A stretch of 64,000 nucleotides of DNA, taken from NCBI GenBank assembly GCA_933228895.1, contig OW121856.1, positions 113,187,163 through 113,251,162 on the forward strand, read 5' to 3'. Each line of letters begins with the position of its first letter. Positions within the stretch are counted from its first letter, which is position 1. A model generated the notes under the pieces. The model did not search any database. It was not told where the DNA came from and saw only the letters and a program-made list of their open reading frames with translations. Shown piece after piece: positions 1-11,168 of the stretch. The stretch is from Platycnemis pennipes (lineage: Eukaryota; Arthropoda; Insecta; Odonata; Platycnemididae). The translations under genes were made by a program, and so were the position numbers.

Positions 1-455
1 CTGGCGAAAACACATACATTTATACATGCATTCAAACATAGCAGTTTTGAATAATGCAATGGTACACAATAAAAAAATAAAAATGTATTCTGAAAAATAT
101 GTCTATAACAGCAATGATAAAAGAGATGTCACCAATAATTAAATGAATTACAGTATTTGCTACAGGAAAAATGTCTTTACGGAAAACCTTGAAAATCTTG
201 AATTATGAAATATTATAATAACGAAAACAAAATATTTACAGACTAAAGAATGAATCTAAACCTTATACCTTATAAAATTTATTATATTGGAATCCACAAT
301 TATGCAAACTTAAATCCTACGAGAATAAATTTTCACAAAAACTAAAATATTTTAAAGAAATTCCTGAAAGCAAGGGCGCAAGCAAAGTCACGGCTCGCCC
401 TCACAGTCAGGGCAAATGTACACCACAGATTTCCTTACTCCCTTAGTGTGAAATA
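1..455. other. AT-rich intronic sequence, nothing recognised
   Basis: This stretch is A/T-rich with short homopolymer runs. I see no exon with splice signals, no transposon termini and no RNA gene. By position it should belong to the POLR1A intron upstream of the exon at 7133, or to a more 5' intron. Confidence 0.5.
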
Positions 456-2345
456 CTATGCATCTCTTCTGCTATTTTTCCCTTTCTCCCCAACAGCTGT
501 TATAGCGGGAAAGTGGGCGAGACCCCTTTTTGGTTGCGGAAAAGCAGTCAAGGCCTTTGTCCTACTGGAAAGTAAGGACTCAATTAACTCAAACCTAAAA
601 GCATAAAGGCTCTTTTTATTCCCGCTATATTTGTTATAAATCATATAGCTGTTCACTAGCATAATCTGAAATATGTGGATTCCTACCTTCTTATACCACC
701 TTAGCGTTTTATGCTCACAGGTGTAGTACGACAACAGCTGGTCGCAATGATCCCCCCCCATAAACTTATTCTATGCAGCTACGGATTCTGGTGTTCCTCT
801 GCCTGGTTGTGAAGTTGGTACAAAGTTGCTTCCAAACTGTAAAGGAAATCATGGCAACGTCTGTCTTGTCTTTCCATCGAAAGATGCAAATTCCATACTT
901 ATTCCAATGACGTCTCCTTTGGCAATTTTCGGCCGAAAATTCCTTTAAGATTTTCTTTCCTGTTCGCTCGCAGGGTTCCTGTGCAGTATGTTTCACTTGA
1001 AAGCAGATCCCTAGTTTAATGTACTGTGGCGGATCCACCCACCTAACCCGCGTTTTACTAGGGGACAGCCGCACACATAGGGATCCGCGTTTGAGCCCAG
1101 GAGGGGCGTACTCCGCGAAGTCCAAAATAGAATTAAGGATCCCCCCGAGTCGTTCGATATTCTGATGCATACAAGGGGAATAATGGGGACTGACCTTCCC
1201 ATCAACTGAGACGGAACACACACCAATTCTTTACACAAGTTTATTGCGGCCCTTGGCCAAAAGTGAATAACAAACAAAACATTTTCAAATAACACTTAAA
1301 CAGAATGTGAATGCATGCACTGATGAACATGAGACGAAAGTGAGGGTGATTATAACAAATGACATGGATGATGATGAAACACTATGAAGACATAATAAAA
1401 AATAAATGGAATCACAAGTGCAACCGATAATTCGCACGGCAGGAGCCGCGTAGGGTGAGAATTCCCTTGGCGAAATGAGCGCTTTAACAAATGCACTATA
1501 CAAAGAGTTACGTTAGGGCGATAGGTTCTGGGGTTGCTTTCAAAAGTCCAACCACTCCTGAATTTCTTGGGGCGAAGAGGTTCTCCCACGGTGACAAAGG
1601 GGGGGGGGAAGGGGTATAGTGGCTCGTGACGGCTTACGTGGCGATCCGGAAATGAAGCGATGACAGGAACAGGGGCCGACCATCGGCGCACCGATTTCTC
1701 CGGGAATGACTGGTGCTCGGACACTCAAAAAGTGGCTCCGCTACGTTCTGGTCCCGGTAGGAAATACTGCTGCCGTGTGTCGCCTGGAAGGTCCAGCTGC
1801 TCGCGATCGTACCTCCACGCTTTGGGCTATCTGCCAGTGGGTGGAAGTGCTGCGGCTTCTGCTAGGTTTCCTTCTCCAGCTCCGTGTCGCTCTTTGGATC
1901 TGCGCACCTGCAGCCTCTTAACGATAGTCACTGATACTGTCTCCCGGGAGGCATAGCCTCCTGCCTCTGATTGCAAATCTGTTCTCCTGGTCGTGGCGCG
2001 CTCACCGCCCTTAAATACCCACAAATGTGGGAGGGGGCGTCCGAGGGCACACCACATGGGTAAATGGGGGGGTGGGGTAACTAGGGAAATCCCCACTCGT
2101 CGAAATAAAGCACTTTTGACTTGCCCGTAGGTCCACTTGACACCGTTGACGAATGGAGAGGGAGGGGGGGGACAGGCCCTCCCGTGGCCGGCGACATCAC
2201 TGACCTTGGTCACGAACACGTTTGGAGGAGTACACCTCACCAGGGACAAAAGGGGATGGGGGGGGTAAAGAAAAAGAAACACAGAAAAAAAACAGACAAA
2301 CGACAAGCGCCAAGCGCAAAAAGACGCGAGGGGATCCAAAATCAT
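456..2345. other. Unclassified CpG-rich region, no recognisable gene
   Basis: Base composition rises sharply in G+C and CpG compared with the first 450 bases. Several overlapping open frames exist, the longest a 151-codon minus-strand frame at 766-1221, but none has a domain, signal peptide or repeat pattern that I recognise, and frames on both strands overlap, as expected in GC-richer non-coding DNA. A minus-strand AATAAA-type signal lies near 1238. The region could be an old LTR or DNA transposon, but no matching termini were found. Confidence 0.4.
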
Positions 2346-2350
2346 AATGC

Positions 2351-2371
2351 GACGGTAAAACCGTTACCGTC
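2351..2371. repeat. Short perfect hairpin (8-bp stem)
   Basis: GACGGTAA at 2351-2358 is the exact reverse complement of TTACCGTC at 2364-2371, with a 5-base loop. It sits just outside the C-terminal-side end of the neighbouring piggyBac relic and may be part of that element's terminal region. No function is implied. Confidence 0.5.
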
Positions 2372-2404
2372 ACAGTACATTGTTATAATAATTGCTCAGA
2401 TAAA

Positions 2405-3106
2405 CACTGTGTCCATTATGCTTTAAGTTCTCTAAACGTTTATGCACAATTTGATCTCCATGTCCTCGTCCACCCAACTCATCATCTCCGGAGCCCACGT
2501 AAATAATCAAGCGGTGGACTAACCCTGCAGGTTCACTCAGCATATACATTTTTATGCCATGCTTGTGTTTTTTACCCTGAAGGTATTGGCGAAAAACCAA
2601 GCGGCCTCTCCAGAGCAGCATCGACTCGTCGATACACAATTCCTTTCCTGGGGATACAGATACAGCCACCATCGCCTCCTGGAAGGAGTTTAGAAGTATA
2701 GTTTAGTCCCCTGCCACACACCTTTATGGTGGCTTGCAGGGTATTATGTAGATGTAGATGGGATCTTATTTTATATAGACAATCTCTGGGAGCAGGATAA
2801 TTCTCATTAGGATTTTTAGCAAAGTGCAGTGCTTGCAATATCCCTAGAAAACGATTCCTCGGCATCGAATCCCGGAATATTTTAAAAATTGAAAAATATC
2901 GATGTTTTTCAATAATCAGATATCCAGTTTGTTCTGATTCTCTCCATGTGGAAGAGCAGGCCCAACCAAACATTAATCTCCTCCCTATCCAATGGCTTCC
3001 TGTCCATTATCCTCCCTCTAGGAGATGGGTTGTTCAAAAATATGCACTCCGCATTCCTCTCCGTCTCCCGAAGAATAAGGACATAAACCTCGTCGTTAAA
3101 CACCAA
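2405..3106 (-). pseudogene. piggyBac transposase relic
   Basis: Minus-strand fragments in changing frames match piggyBac transposase (DDE_Tnp_1_7 family), the TTAA-targeting cut-and-paste enzyme. In order they show an N-terminal piece with EEINVWLGLLFHMERIRTNW, then RNRFLGILQALHFAKN, then KELCIDESMLLWRGRL, which holds the first catalytic Asp, then a KHGIKMYMLSEPAG stretch. Near the end the usual VDNYYNS motif reads LSNYYNN, so the second catalytic Asp is lost. The C-terminal third is missing. About 53 bases of foreign sequence (2703-2757) interrupt the frame. It is clearly dead. Confidence in the family is high; exact ends are uncertain. Confidence 0.85.
2703..2757 (+). repeat. Small repeat insert ending in GTAGAT units
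   Basis: The stretch with CCTGCCACACACC, GGTGGCTTGCAGGGT and a GTAGATGTAGATG end recurs at 41144-41206 with the same order of blocks. It breaks the piggyBac frame here, so it was inserted later or replaced transposase sequence. The short GTAGAT tail resembles the microsatellite-like 3' tail of a LINE or SINE. The parent element is not identified. Confidence 0.55.
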
Positions 3107-3789
3107 AATACTGATGAAGAATAAAACGCTACACTGACGATCAATTGGTAAAACACGAATGCGAGTAGTAGTTCAGTAGTCACATGTAACACACAAAAAA
3201 GCAACATACATCGGAAAATATCACACTGAAACTACAGCGAAAAAGTTGCAAAAACTCAAAAAATTCATAAAAACGTGAAAAACTGCAGAAAAGCCAAAAT
3301 TTGGTGAAACCAGAAACGAAGCACACGACTGGATGGCCAGAACCCAACTGCAGAGCGGAGAAAAGAAAGCACTCCATAACAGCCATGCGTAGTTACGTTA
3401 TAGCCATTCAAAAGGATCCCAAGGGCATGACAGCCCTGGCTGTCATCCGCGCCGGCGGCTGGGAGCGGATGACAGCCAGGGCAGTCATCCGCATTGAATG
3501 GGTTAACACGTCCATCATCAGCGACAAGATTGATTTGTGGCATGCTTCTCTGCTGGAAGTAAGGTCCAAGTCCAAACCAAGGCCGTCTGCTGCCCTTTTT
3601 GCCACCTGGAATAGGAATGCCCCTTGCCAACACTCTCGTGTTTCTTTACAAGCAGCACAGGGGTTGTGGAACACGCAGCAAGCCGTATTGAGGACTACTC
3701 TGTCATGAAGGCACTCCAGGCTTATCAGCCCTCTACCACATAGCTTTCTCGGGAGATACAAACTGGCACCGGCGACTTATTATTATTAT
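3107..3789. other. Unclassified stretch with paired imperfect palindromes
   Basis: No gene is recognised. At 3427-3446, ATGACAGCC and GGCTGTCAT form a 9-bp palindrome around CT, and a related palindrome, GGATGACAGCC/GGCAGTCATCC, lies at about 3468-3491. The right side reads CATTGAATGGGTTAA and the left side CCATTCAA, so this could be a tiny palindromic TTAA-type (piggyBac-like) MITE of about 110 bp at roughly 3393-3504. A TTATTA microsatellite lies at 3777-3793. Confidence 0.4.
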
Positions 3790-4140
3790 TATTCCTGTTT
3801 CGTCGCCATTGCACACATCACGTGGTTGATGTCTTGTTACCCCCTGGTGTCTTGTTATCGTCTCCCACTGTTTGAAGAGAGCAGCATTGGATGAATCTCT
3901 CTGGAAGTAATGAATGGCCACCAGAGAGCAGCTTAGCCCCTTTTGAAGGGTTATTCAGGAGAGGAGAGGGGAAGTGAAACAGATATTGAATTTTACAAGC
4001 TTAGACTGAAATGTTTGCATTGAATTTCATTTTGAGATTCCACTTACCCAAGGTTCACATGGACAGGAATCGATTCAGTTTCCTCATTAGACAGTTTCCG
4101 TTCAATACCAGGTTATATGCATTAATGCTTTGTGGTCCGC
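3790..4140 (-). repeat. Dispersed repeat A, copy 1 (inverted copy at 20945-21300)
   Basis: Several blocks of this stretch reappear in reverse complement and the same relative order at 20945-21300: the CCAGAGAGATTCATCCAATGC region, the AAAAGGGG/CCCCTTTT block, and the block around AGGTTCACATGGACAGGAATCG. The two copies differ by substitutions and small indels. This is a mobile or duplicated intronic repeat of unknown class; no termini were identified. Confidence 0.65.
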
Positions 4141-4375
4141 TCACGTATTAGAACGGTTCCAGTATTAGGTGTGACCGCTCTCGTATTAAAACATGTTCAA
4201 CTAGTCTCCAGGTTTTCATGCCCCAGTGGATTTATTTGGAACCTTTAGGGGGTATTTCTTTTGTCGTATTCAGTCAAGAAGCTTTACACTTTGTTTTTGT
4301 GAAAGGTTAAGGTGTTTTTGAGAGCTATTTCAGTTTTTTTAACATGTAGCATTTATTGTTACCCATCACACTATC

Positions 4376-6097
4376 ATGGCTGCTGAGAACAGAAGGGGAA
4401 TGAGTAAAAATGAAATTTTAAACAAAGTATTTGCCAACAATTAGTCTGATATCCCAAGTTGTGAAGGAACTGATGTAAGTTCTGAGGAAAACGATAGTGA
4501 AATGCCAAGTAGTGATGAAGATATGATAATCACCAAGAAAACTGTTTGTGCTTTACCTTTGGAGTATTCCAGTGATTCTGAAGTTGATGGCAGTAATAAT
4601 GTGGCTAACACGATGAGTGTTTATGTTTAATTTTGGTCGTACAATGACATTATTCCTGCTTTAGAAACATTTGCTGGCACACAAGGTGTGAAGATTACTC
4701 CATATAGTAATCCAAAAAATGTGAGTGACGTAGTTAGTTTGTTTACTGGGGATGACCTCTTTTCGATGATGGTGGAGGAATCAAATAGTTATCATGAGCA
4801 AAATGCTCATAGATACAAAGAATCACCTAAAAGTTTGAAGTGGCACGAGATAACCATTGGAGAAAGGAAAACATTTTTAGGATTGATTACTGGGCACTAC
4901 ACCCTCTTAACAGAAACTCCTGTACTCCTGTATAAAGGTAATGAGTAGAAACAGGTTCTGGCAAATATGGCAGGCATGGCATTTTTCAAATAATGAAGAC
5001 ATCCCAGAAAATGCTAGTAGGATATTCAAGGTTTTTACCTGTTTTGAACTTCCTTCTGAAGAAATTTGCAAGCGTCTACAAACCAGGCAGGAACTGTCAC
5101 TTGATGAGGGCATGATACCATGGCGAGGGCGTCTATCTTTTCGTGCATACAACCCTGCCAAGCTGACAAAATACGGAATATTGGTGCGAATGGTATGTGA
5201 AGCGATCACTGGATACATTGGCAATTTGCAAATTTACACCGGTGAGGGCAATAAGTTGGAAGATACAATTTTGTCAGTTTTAGGGCCAAATGCAAGTTTG
5301 TGGCTCCATGTTTACAATTATCATAATAGTTTAGGCATTGCGGAAAAACTTGTACAAAACAGAACTAGAATCTGTGGCACAATCAGATTAAGTAGAGGCA
5401 TTGTCCTGAATGTCTAAAATCCGTGAAACTAGAGAAAGGTGAGTCAGCCTTCCGAAGAAGAAAAGATGTTCTCGTGCAAATTTGGAAAGACAAGTGGAAA
5501 GTTCGCATGATTTCCACCATTCATTCTTTGCGGCTCCTAAAATCTGAGAAGAAGGACAGAAAAAGTGGAGAGAGAATATCAAAGCCTGAGTCCGTGTTGG
5601 AATACAATTAGTGTATGATGGGAGTAGATCGTGCAGACCAATATCTGTCCTATTGCACAACAATGAGAAAGACCAGGAAGTGGTCAAATAAGACAGTGCT
5701 CTATTTGTTGATTGTGCCCTAGGTATTCAATTATTTTAGGGTTTGTGTTGAGCTCAATGGAAAACAAAGTGTGTATAAGAAATTCCTGCACGAAGTTGCG
5801 AGAAACTGGGTGAGTCGCACGGATGCAGAGGAGCCCATGTCAGCCGACACACGAGAGAAAACCATTCACATTTCTCCTGCAAGGCCTGCACCTAAGATGG
5901 ACCCGCCTGGAGGACTTTCAGTGGACGTGAAGAAGAATGAAATAGAGAAAATAGTTGGTGCTGCGATTGAGAAAGATCCTCGTAGAGCATGTAGAGGATG
6001 TGCAACCAATAAAAGAGGAGTGAAACCCACTTTACTTGTGGATTGTGTTGTGTTCCACTCCACAGAGGGACATGTTTTGAGCAATATCACACTTTGA
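4376..6097 (+). pseudogene. piggyBac transposase, nearly full-length relic
   Basis: From the ATG at 4376 (MAAENRRGMSKNEILNKVFA) through an acidic N-terminus and the RNRFWQIWQAWHFSNN block, this reads as a piggyBac transposase. The first catalytic Asp is present in ELSLDEGMIPWRGR. The second site, normally VDNYYNS, reads VYNYHNS, so Asp is replaced by Tyr. The third site is kept in MGVDRADQYLSY. The tail has a Cys-rich motif (RRACRGCATNKRG) like the C-terminal zinc-binding domain that reads the transposon ends. In-frame stops lie near 4441, 4628 and 5609, and frame changes occur near 4940 and 5415. It is inactive. It lies in a POLR1A intron, in the gene's own orientation. Confidence 0.9.
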
Positions 6098-6469
6098 TTG
6101 ATTACTCTGGTATATAACCTCTATGAATTCAAAATTTCATTTAAAATATCCAGTAGTTCAGGCGTTATGTGTGTTTCATTTAATGCTTGTGCCTTTCATG
6201 CGGAGAGACAAAAAATGGCCATGGGCTGGTAAATTCAAAGGGCAACCCGCACGCAAAGTGTTAAAACCCTATAATCCGTACTGTGACCTGAAAGTTTTTC
6301 TAGATGAGACAGGATTCCGCTCATCTCATTTTCCTCTTAATACAGGTTTCACCGTGTTTCCTTCAGTTGTTAATCATAAAATTTCATTCTAAAAGGCAGT
6401 TATACACAAGGAAAGTGGATGGAAAAGTAAATATTTGTTCATGCACATAATGGGGTCGTTTACCTTTTT
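6098..6469 (+). other. Flank of the piggyBac relic, no gene recognised
   Basis: An open frame of 89 codons at 6123-6392 (MNSKFHLKYPVVQALCVFHL) has no recognised domain. The stretch is probably the 3' non-coding part of the piggyBac element followed by unique intron DNA. The phrase CATGTTTTGAGCAAT at the end of the transposase recurs in similar form near 8807, so a second decayed fragment of the same family may lie there. Confidence 0.35.
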
Positions 6470-7000
6470 TTTTTTGCCGAATCTGATAGAGTTTGTAAAA
6501 TAAAAGGACCCATATTTTTCCGTTTTCTGATCCGACAATTATTTCCCGAGTTATAAGCGGCGAAAAACTGATGTTTTTAACCCTTTCGGAAAAGTGGGTG
6601 TGGTGCAACCTCTAACGTATATCTACTTCGTCCAATCACAACTGAGCCCGTGAAGCTACTTTGCCTTATCGCAATGGGGGGGACACAGCTGACTCGGCCA
6701 ATGGGAGCGATTTCGACAGCGTCTGTGAGAGCAGACCTTCCGAGAACCCCCCTCCACTCCCTTCCCCCTCCCCTGAAAGCAGTCAAGGACGGGAGGAAAA
6801 TGACGTCAAGGTTATCACAGCAGCATTTTCGGTGGGCGTCACCCTTTGTTTATTTTAATTTTTGATTTATGAGTGAATGGTTGTGGTTAGAAGATTAATT
6901 TTTTCACTAAAATTCGTTTTTTGTTTCCATCTAACGATTTCGTGTACAAAATTGCGATTTCGGTTCCGAGTAAACGCCCCCATTATCTCGATAAATTTTG
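6470..7000 (+). repeat. Dispersed repeat B, copy 1 (copy 2 at 49745-50345)
   Basis: This region aligns in the same orientation with 49745-50345. Shared blocks include GAATCTGATAG, AAGCGGCGAAAAA, TTTTTAACCCTTTC, TTCGTCCAATCACAACTG, GATTTATGAGTGAATGG and TTTTGTTTCCATCT. This copy keeps many CpG sites that read TpG or CpA in copy 2. It ends about 130 bases before the POLR1A exon at 7133. It contains CCAAT boxes and a TGACGTCA-like CRE site, but as part of a repeat I do not read them as a host promoter. Confidence 0.75.
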
Positions 7001-7132
7001 TGTTTTTCTTTGAAAGGGAACTCTGAATGAAAGGTGTATTACATTCGAGTGAATGCGGTACTGTTATTGAAATTTTTTCTCTGCTTAAATTATCCTGAGT
7101 TTCATTTCACCTCTGTCTTTTGTCCATTCCAG

Positions 7133-7291
7133 GGCGAACTGTTACGACCTTCGCTTGTGCTTCCTGCCTCGGAGCGAGTACAAGAAGCGCTTCAGCGTGA
7201 AGCCATCAACGGTGCTGAGGGCAGTGGAGAAGCGCTACCTGGGAATGCTGTTGACCAAGCTCAGCAAGGCATCCATGACCAAATCCATCTC
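7133..7291 (+). CDS. POLR1A: POLR1A exon: RPB1 domain 5 segment
   Basis: The exon begins after the acceptor TGTCCATTCCAG and ends before the donor GTGAGT. Its frame (codons at 7134, 7137 and on) gives CYDLRLCFLPRSEYKKRFSV followed by KPSTVLRAVEKRYLGMLLTK. This matches the conserved stretch of RNA polymerase I largest subunits (pattern LxFLPxxxYxxxxxxxPxxVLxxxExxxxxxLL) that precedes the acidic insert. It enters with one base of a split codon and leaves with two (TC), completed as TCT by the next exon at 20719. A competing frame on the same strand is open for 145 codons but has no homology that I recognise and ignores both splice signals. Confidence 0.85.
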
Positions 7292-7793
7292 GTGAGTCCT
7301 TTCACTTGCATAGCACCCCCCACATGCATGTTTGCGTGTGTGCGTGTGTGTGAGCAGTCCTCGAGTTGCGTATTTAATGGGATTTTGCATTGCAAACTTG
7401 AATTTGTTATGTTTCACCCCAAATACCATTCGTCACAAGCAAGTTCTTTCCAAGTTATATTTCAATTATGAACAAAGGTTGCCTGAAAATAAATAAGAGT
7501 TACCCCAGACAGATTAACTTTGTGGGGTTGCTACTTGATTAAAACTGAATAGAGCACTTTGTAAGATTCGATTGGTATTAATTGGCCTCAACTGGTTTCA
7601 ACGTTAAACCATCATTTTCAAGAGTTCAGGCAGGGAACATGAATATGGCAAGCTCCTAAAAACAAGAGTTACTAGGGGAATGGGAAGTGGGATGAGGGGG
7701 CAGATCAGGATACAGTTTTGTAGGAAACTTAACACTCCGGCAGGCGTGCTATTTTCCGTCACACGAGCAAGCACGTCGTGCATGCATTGTACG
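7292..7793 (+). other. Intron start, with a weak PLE-end-like motif
   Basis: This is the first 500 bases of a 13.4-kb intron. At about 7575-7625 a block (GTTTCAACGTTAAACCATC, then TTTTCAAG) resembles decayed ends of Penelope-like elements read on the minus strand, but it lacks the full hammerhead core, so it is not annotated as a ribozyme. Nothing else is recognised. Confidence 0.4.
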
Positions 7794-8333
7794 TAGAGTT
7801 GGGTAAATTACCGTAATTTTCAATTGAGGTAAATTACGATAATTTTCAAAAATTACCATAATTTTTCGGTAATTTTAAGTTTTGCTCTGCAAATCCTTAT
7901 CAGAGGACTAAAAACGAAATCAAATAGCATTGAGATATAAATGCCAACGCTTATATCAATCATATCACGATGTTTATCCATTATAACTCATTAAAAAAAA
8001 ATTATAACGAAGTTGGCAGCAACACTCAATTTGCCTACCTTTTGTCACACCATGAGAAATTTTTGTTCCAAAGACATACCTCTGCGCAATGTGCATTTGT
8101 TATTTTACTCTGAATTAATCACAGACGCAATGTAAACAAAATCGTTTTAGCTACATCATTTATAATATCACCCATTCCAATGGTTTCTTCGTGAGGAAGA
8201 AATTTTCAGAAAAAGAACTTTTCTGAAAATTGCCGTTTATTACAGTAATTTTCAGGAGTGCTGGTAATTTACGAAAAATATTACAGTAATTTACAAAAAT
8301 TACCACGATAATTTACCGAGTTGCCCATCTCTA
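7794..8333. mobile_element. Small non-autonomous hAT-like element (540 bp)
   Basis: The ends read TAGAGTTGGGTAAATTACCG at the left and, on the other strand, TAGAGATGGGCAACTCGGTA at the right, a typical hAT terminus. The flanking 8-mers are ATTGTACG (7786-7793) and ATTACACG (8334-8341), a target-site duplication with two transitions, which implies some age. Inside are many AATTACCGTAATTTTC-like blocks in both orientations near the ends, as expected for transposase-binding repeats. It has no coding capacity. Confidence 0.8.
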
Positions 8334-8890
8334 ATTACACGACAACTTTAAGTTATAAAAAATTCAGTATTTTGTTGCATAATAAATATGTTAATTCTTG
8401 AATATCAATATCATTTATTTATTTACTTGGGATTACTTGGCACACAGGACTGGCTAGCTTGCCGAAGAGTCATTATGCTCGGCATCCTCGTGGCACGGGA
8501 GGCAAGTTACGGTGGCCAGAGAGTGCTTTTTGCAAATATATGTGTTGCACCTGACAATTTTTAGCATAGTAGTACTGTTAGCACACACAACTTAATGGAA
8601 GGATATTGCAATTTTTCAAGTAAACATGTATTTGGACTAGTTTCAATGCTACTACATCATTGTGTACTACATCAAGTGACTTGACAATCATAATAATAAT
8701 AAATGTCAATGAGCTGCAAACCCTCGACAGGGGAACGAGGAAAATGATGACCATGTACCGTAGTCTTCATCCGAAGTCTGTTGGCCATCACAAGAAAAAA
8801 GAACATGTTTTGAGTAATTATACTTACTTCAGATTTAAATATCCAGTGAAATAAAGATTGGATTTGTGCTACTCTCGGAATTGTTGTATT
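8334..8890. other. Unique intron sequence, no gene recognised
   Basis: No transposon ends or exon signals were found. A 64-codon + frame at 8660-8854 ends in KKEHVLSNYTYFRFKYPVK, faintly like the decayed C-terminal end of the piggyBac relic at 4376-6097, and may be a fragment of the same family. Confidence 0.35.
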
Positions 8891-10963
8891 TAGTGATGGA
8901 CGGATCCAGGTTTTTTGTCGGATCCGGATCCGGAACCGGATCCTTGCCAGGGTTTCGGATCTTTATCTCGGTTTCGGATCCTTAGTTTCAGATACTCGAT
9001 TCTGAATGTCATTCATTTTCAAAACCTAGATTTTTTTAAAATATATAAATACAGCAACAATAGAATTACCAAAAAACAAGTAAATTTATTGTAGAAAAAA
9101 TCAACTTCCAAATCTATGTGGATAATATTTTCCTGGAACAAGATTTACAGATGCAATAACTATATCTTATTACTTCTAATATAAAGATCAACTTCCTTAT
9201 CACATACTCATCAAACAATATATTTTTGAAACCAGTACAACTAATCTTTAGAGTGCAGTTAAAAGAAACATAAGTTCATTTTTATTAATAAAGGATTATT
9301 TTCCAATTATTAATCAAATCCTTGAATGCTTTCATATTCTTTTTTAGAAACAAAAAAATTTTAATGCAGCCAAGAGATCCCATTTATGAAATATCTGGGA
9401 ATTCTATTTTTAAGATGAAAAAATAATTATAGAATATTTCAAGCTGTTAAACTAGTAATTTTGCACTGTCTCATTAATAATAACCTTTAAATGAATTTAT
9501 AGAATTTTATACTCATAAGGAGAGGTTGTGTAACTCAGATCATGAAATGAGATTAGCCTTTTTTCATGCTACTAGAAGCAAAATTTAAAAAACTCTCGGA
9601 TTTTTTCTCTATTGGCTCGGGTTTGCAAGAAAAATGTAGAATGACATGCGGGGAGCATGTATTCTCCAAAATCAGGCAAGCCCACAATAGCAGAGTGGGG
9701 TAGTGACTGCAGGGTAATGAAGTACGATTCTTATCATTGTTTAAAATTTTTCTTTCAGCCACTGAATCAAAAACTTTATCATCCTTCATTTCCAACCTTT
9801 GTGTGGATACTGACATTTTTGTACTCCTATCGATTAAACTACATTTACAAATGCGTCACTGAAAAATACATGGTAAAGTTAACGTAATGATTCCACGATT
9901 TAATTCTGCATTAAAAATTTTTTCTAATCATTTCACTAATGCCAAATTTTATTATTTTGACTTATAAATTGACATGAAATTTCTGATAATCTACTTTTTT
10001 ACCTGCCTACTTGCATCACCCTGTGCACTTGCATCAGGCAGTGTTAAGAATCGAACTCGAGACCGGCAGTACACTAGCCCTCATGTTTAACAACAACGCT
10101 ATCATAGGTTCACGAGAATATGGCGAATGTAGGCAACCCGCGTGACATTCTGCGTTATTTTTCTTCTCGCGCATCCAGGCCTATGAAGAAAAAAGTCATG
10201 ACGAATATTTTTTTTATTTTGTTTTTGTGGCACGGACAACTCTTCTTCTCATTTCGTGATCGAGTTACACAACCTCTCCTTGTCAGTTTCTACCATACGT
10301 ACATTCCATTCGCGGGGCGCATCGATCACGAGGCCGCGAAATTTTAAAATCTCCGTTCTGGATCTGAATTTTTACTGTCTTCGGATATGATTTCAGTAGC
10401 GAATGAAATGAAAGACCCGTGGATCCGACCCCGACCATCCTTAATTTATTATTGGTACATTTGTAAATCTAATTTAAACAACAAAAGTATGATAAAGTGA
10501 GAATTCAGATTTAATGGTTTGAAATTGAAGAGGATAACATTTTCGATGCAACGACTGAAAGAAAAAATTAAACTGCGATAGGGATCAAACTTCGCACAGT
10601 ACACTAGCTCTCGTTCAATGCCTGATCCCGGCGAATGTAGGCCACCCGCATGGCATCCTACGTATTTTTTTTCCCCGCCATACTGGGGTAATGGAGGAAA
10701 AAAGTCATATTTCTTTATTTTGCTTCTAGTTGCACGGGAACGTTTTCATCTAATTACGTGACCTGAGTTACACATCCTCTTCGTGTCAATATCTACCGCA
10801 ACTACATTCCATTCACGGGGCTCCTCGATCGCTAAGCCGCGAAAATTTAAAATCTACGATCCGGATCCGATTTTACTCCGTGTCTTTGGATCCGAATCCG
10901 GAACCGAAAAAATGAGAGATCCGCGGATCTTTGGATCCGACGGATCCGATCCGGCCATCACTA
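8891..10963. mobile_element. hAT element, GGATCC-rich family, copy 1
   Basis: The terminal inverted repeats match at 15 of 16 positions: TAGTGATGGACGGATC at 8891-8906 and, reversed, at 10948-10963. A perfect 8-bp target duplication GTTGTATT flanks it at 8883-8890 and 10964-10971, which is diagnostic of hAT. The ends are packed with GGATCCGGATCC units. The interior holds three related modules, each marked by a GAGGTTGTGTAACTC-like block: one in + orientation (about 9515-9900) and two inverted (about 10100-10440 and 10640-10960). No transposase is visible, so it is non-autonomous. A mirrored, truncated relative sits inside the element at 25819-27808. Confidence 0.9.
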
Positions 10964-11059
10964 GTTGTATTATGGTAACTTAGCGGCCTCTCAATGGATG
11001 TTGTTTTCTGTAATAGTCGCCGATAGCAGCCAACCGCGGTAAAAGCGGCACTGATGATG

Positions 11060-11168
11060 GCTCAAAAATGGATCGGTAAGTTGTTGCGTTTCGACTTACG
11101 TGGATTTCGACCTACGCGGAAAGTTTTGGAACGAATTAACCGCGTAAGTCGAGGACTTACTGTATATA
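11060..11168. repeat. Possible Tigger/pogo terminal fragment
   Basis: TTTCGACTTACGTGG and, inverted, CCGCGTAAGTCGAGGACTTACTG form an arm pair of the kind seen at Tigger-like element ends (a CAGTAAGTCCTCGACTTACGCG-type terminus). Only this end is seen, next to a piggyBac relic. Assignment is by motif only. Confidence 0.4.

Noticed and set aside
766..1221. 151-codon minus frame as a host gene
   Set aside because: No domain, splice context or conservation signal; overlapping frames on the same strand are also open, in a GC-richer stretch.
7560..7625. Hammerhead-like block at a PLE-type end
   Set aside because: GAAAC and a short arm are present, but the CUGANGA core is absent (reads TTGAAAATGATGG), so it is not called a ribozyme.
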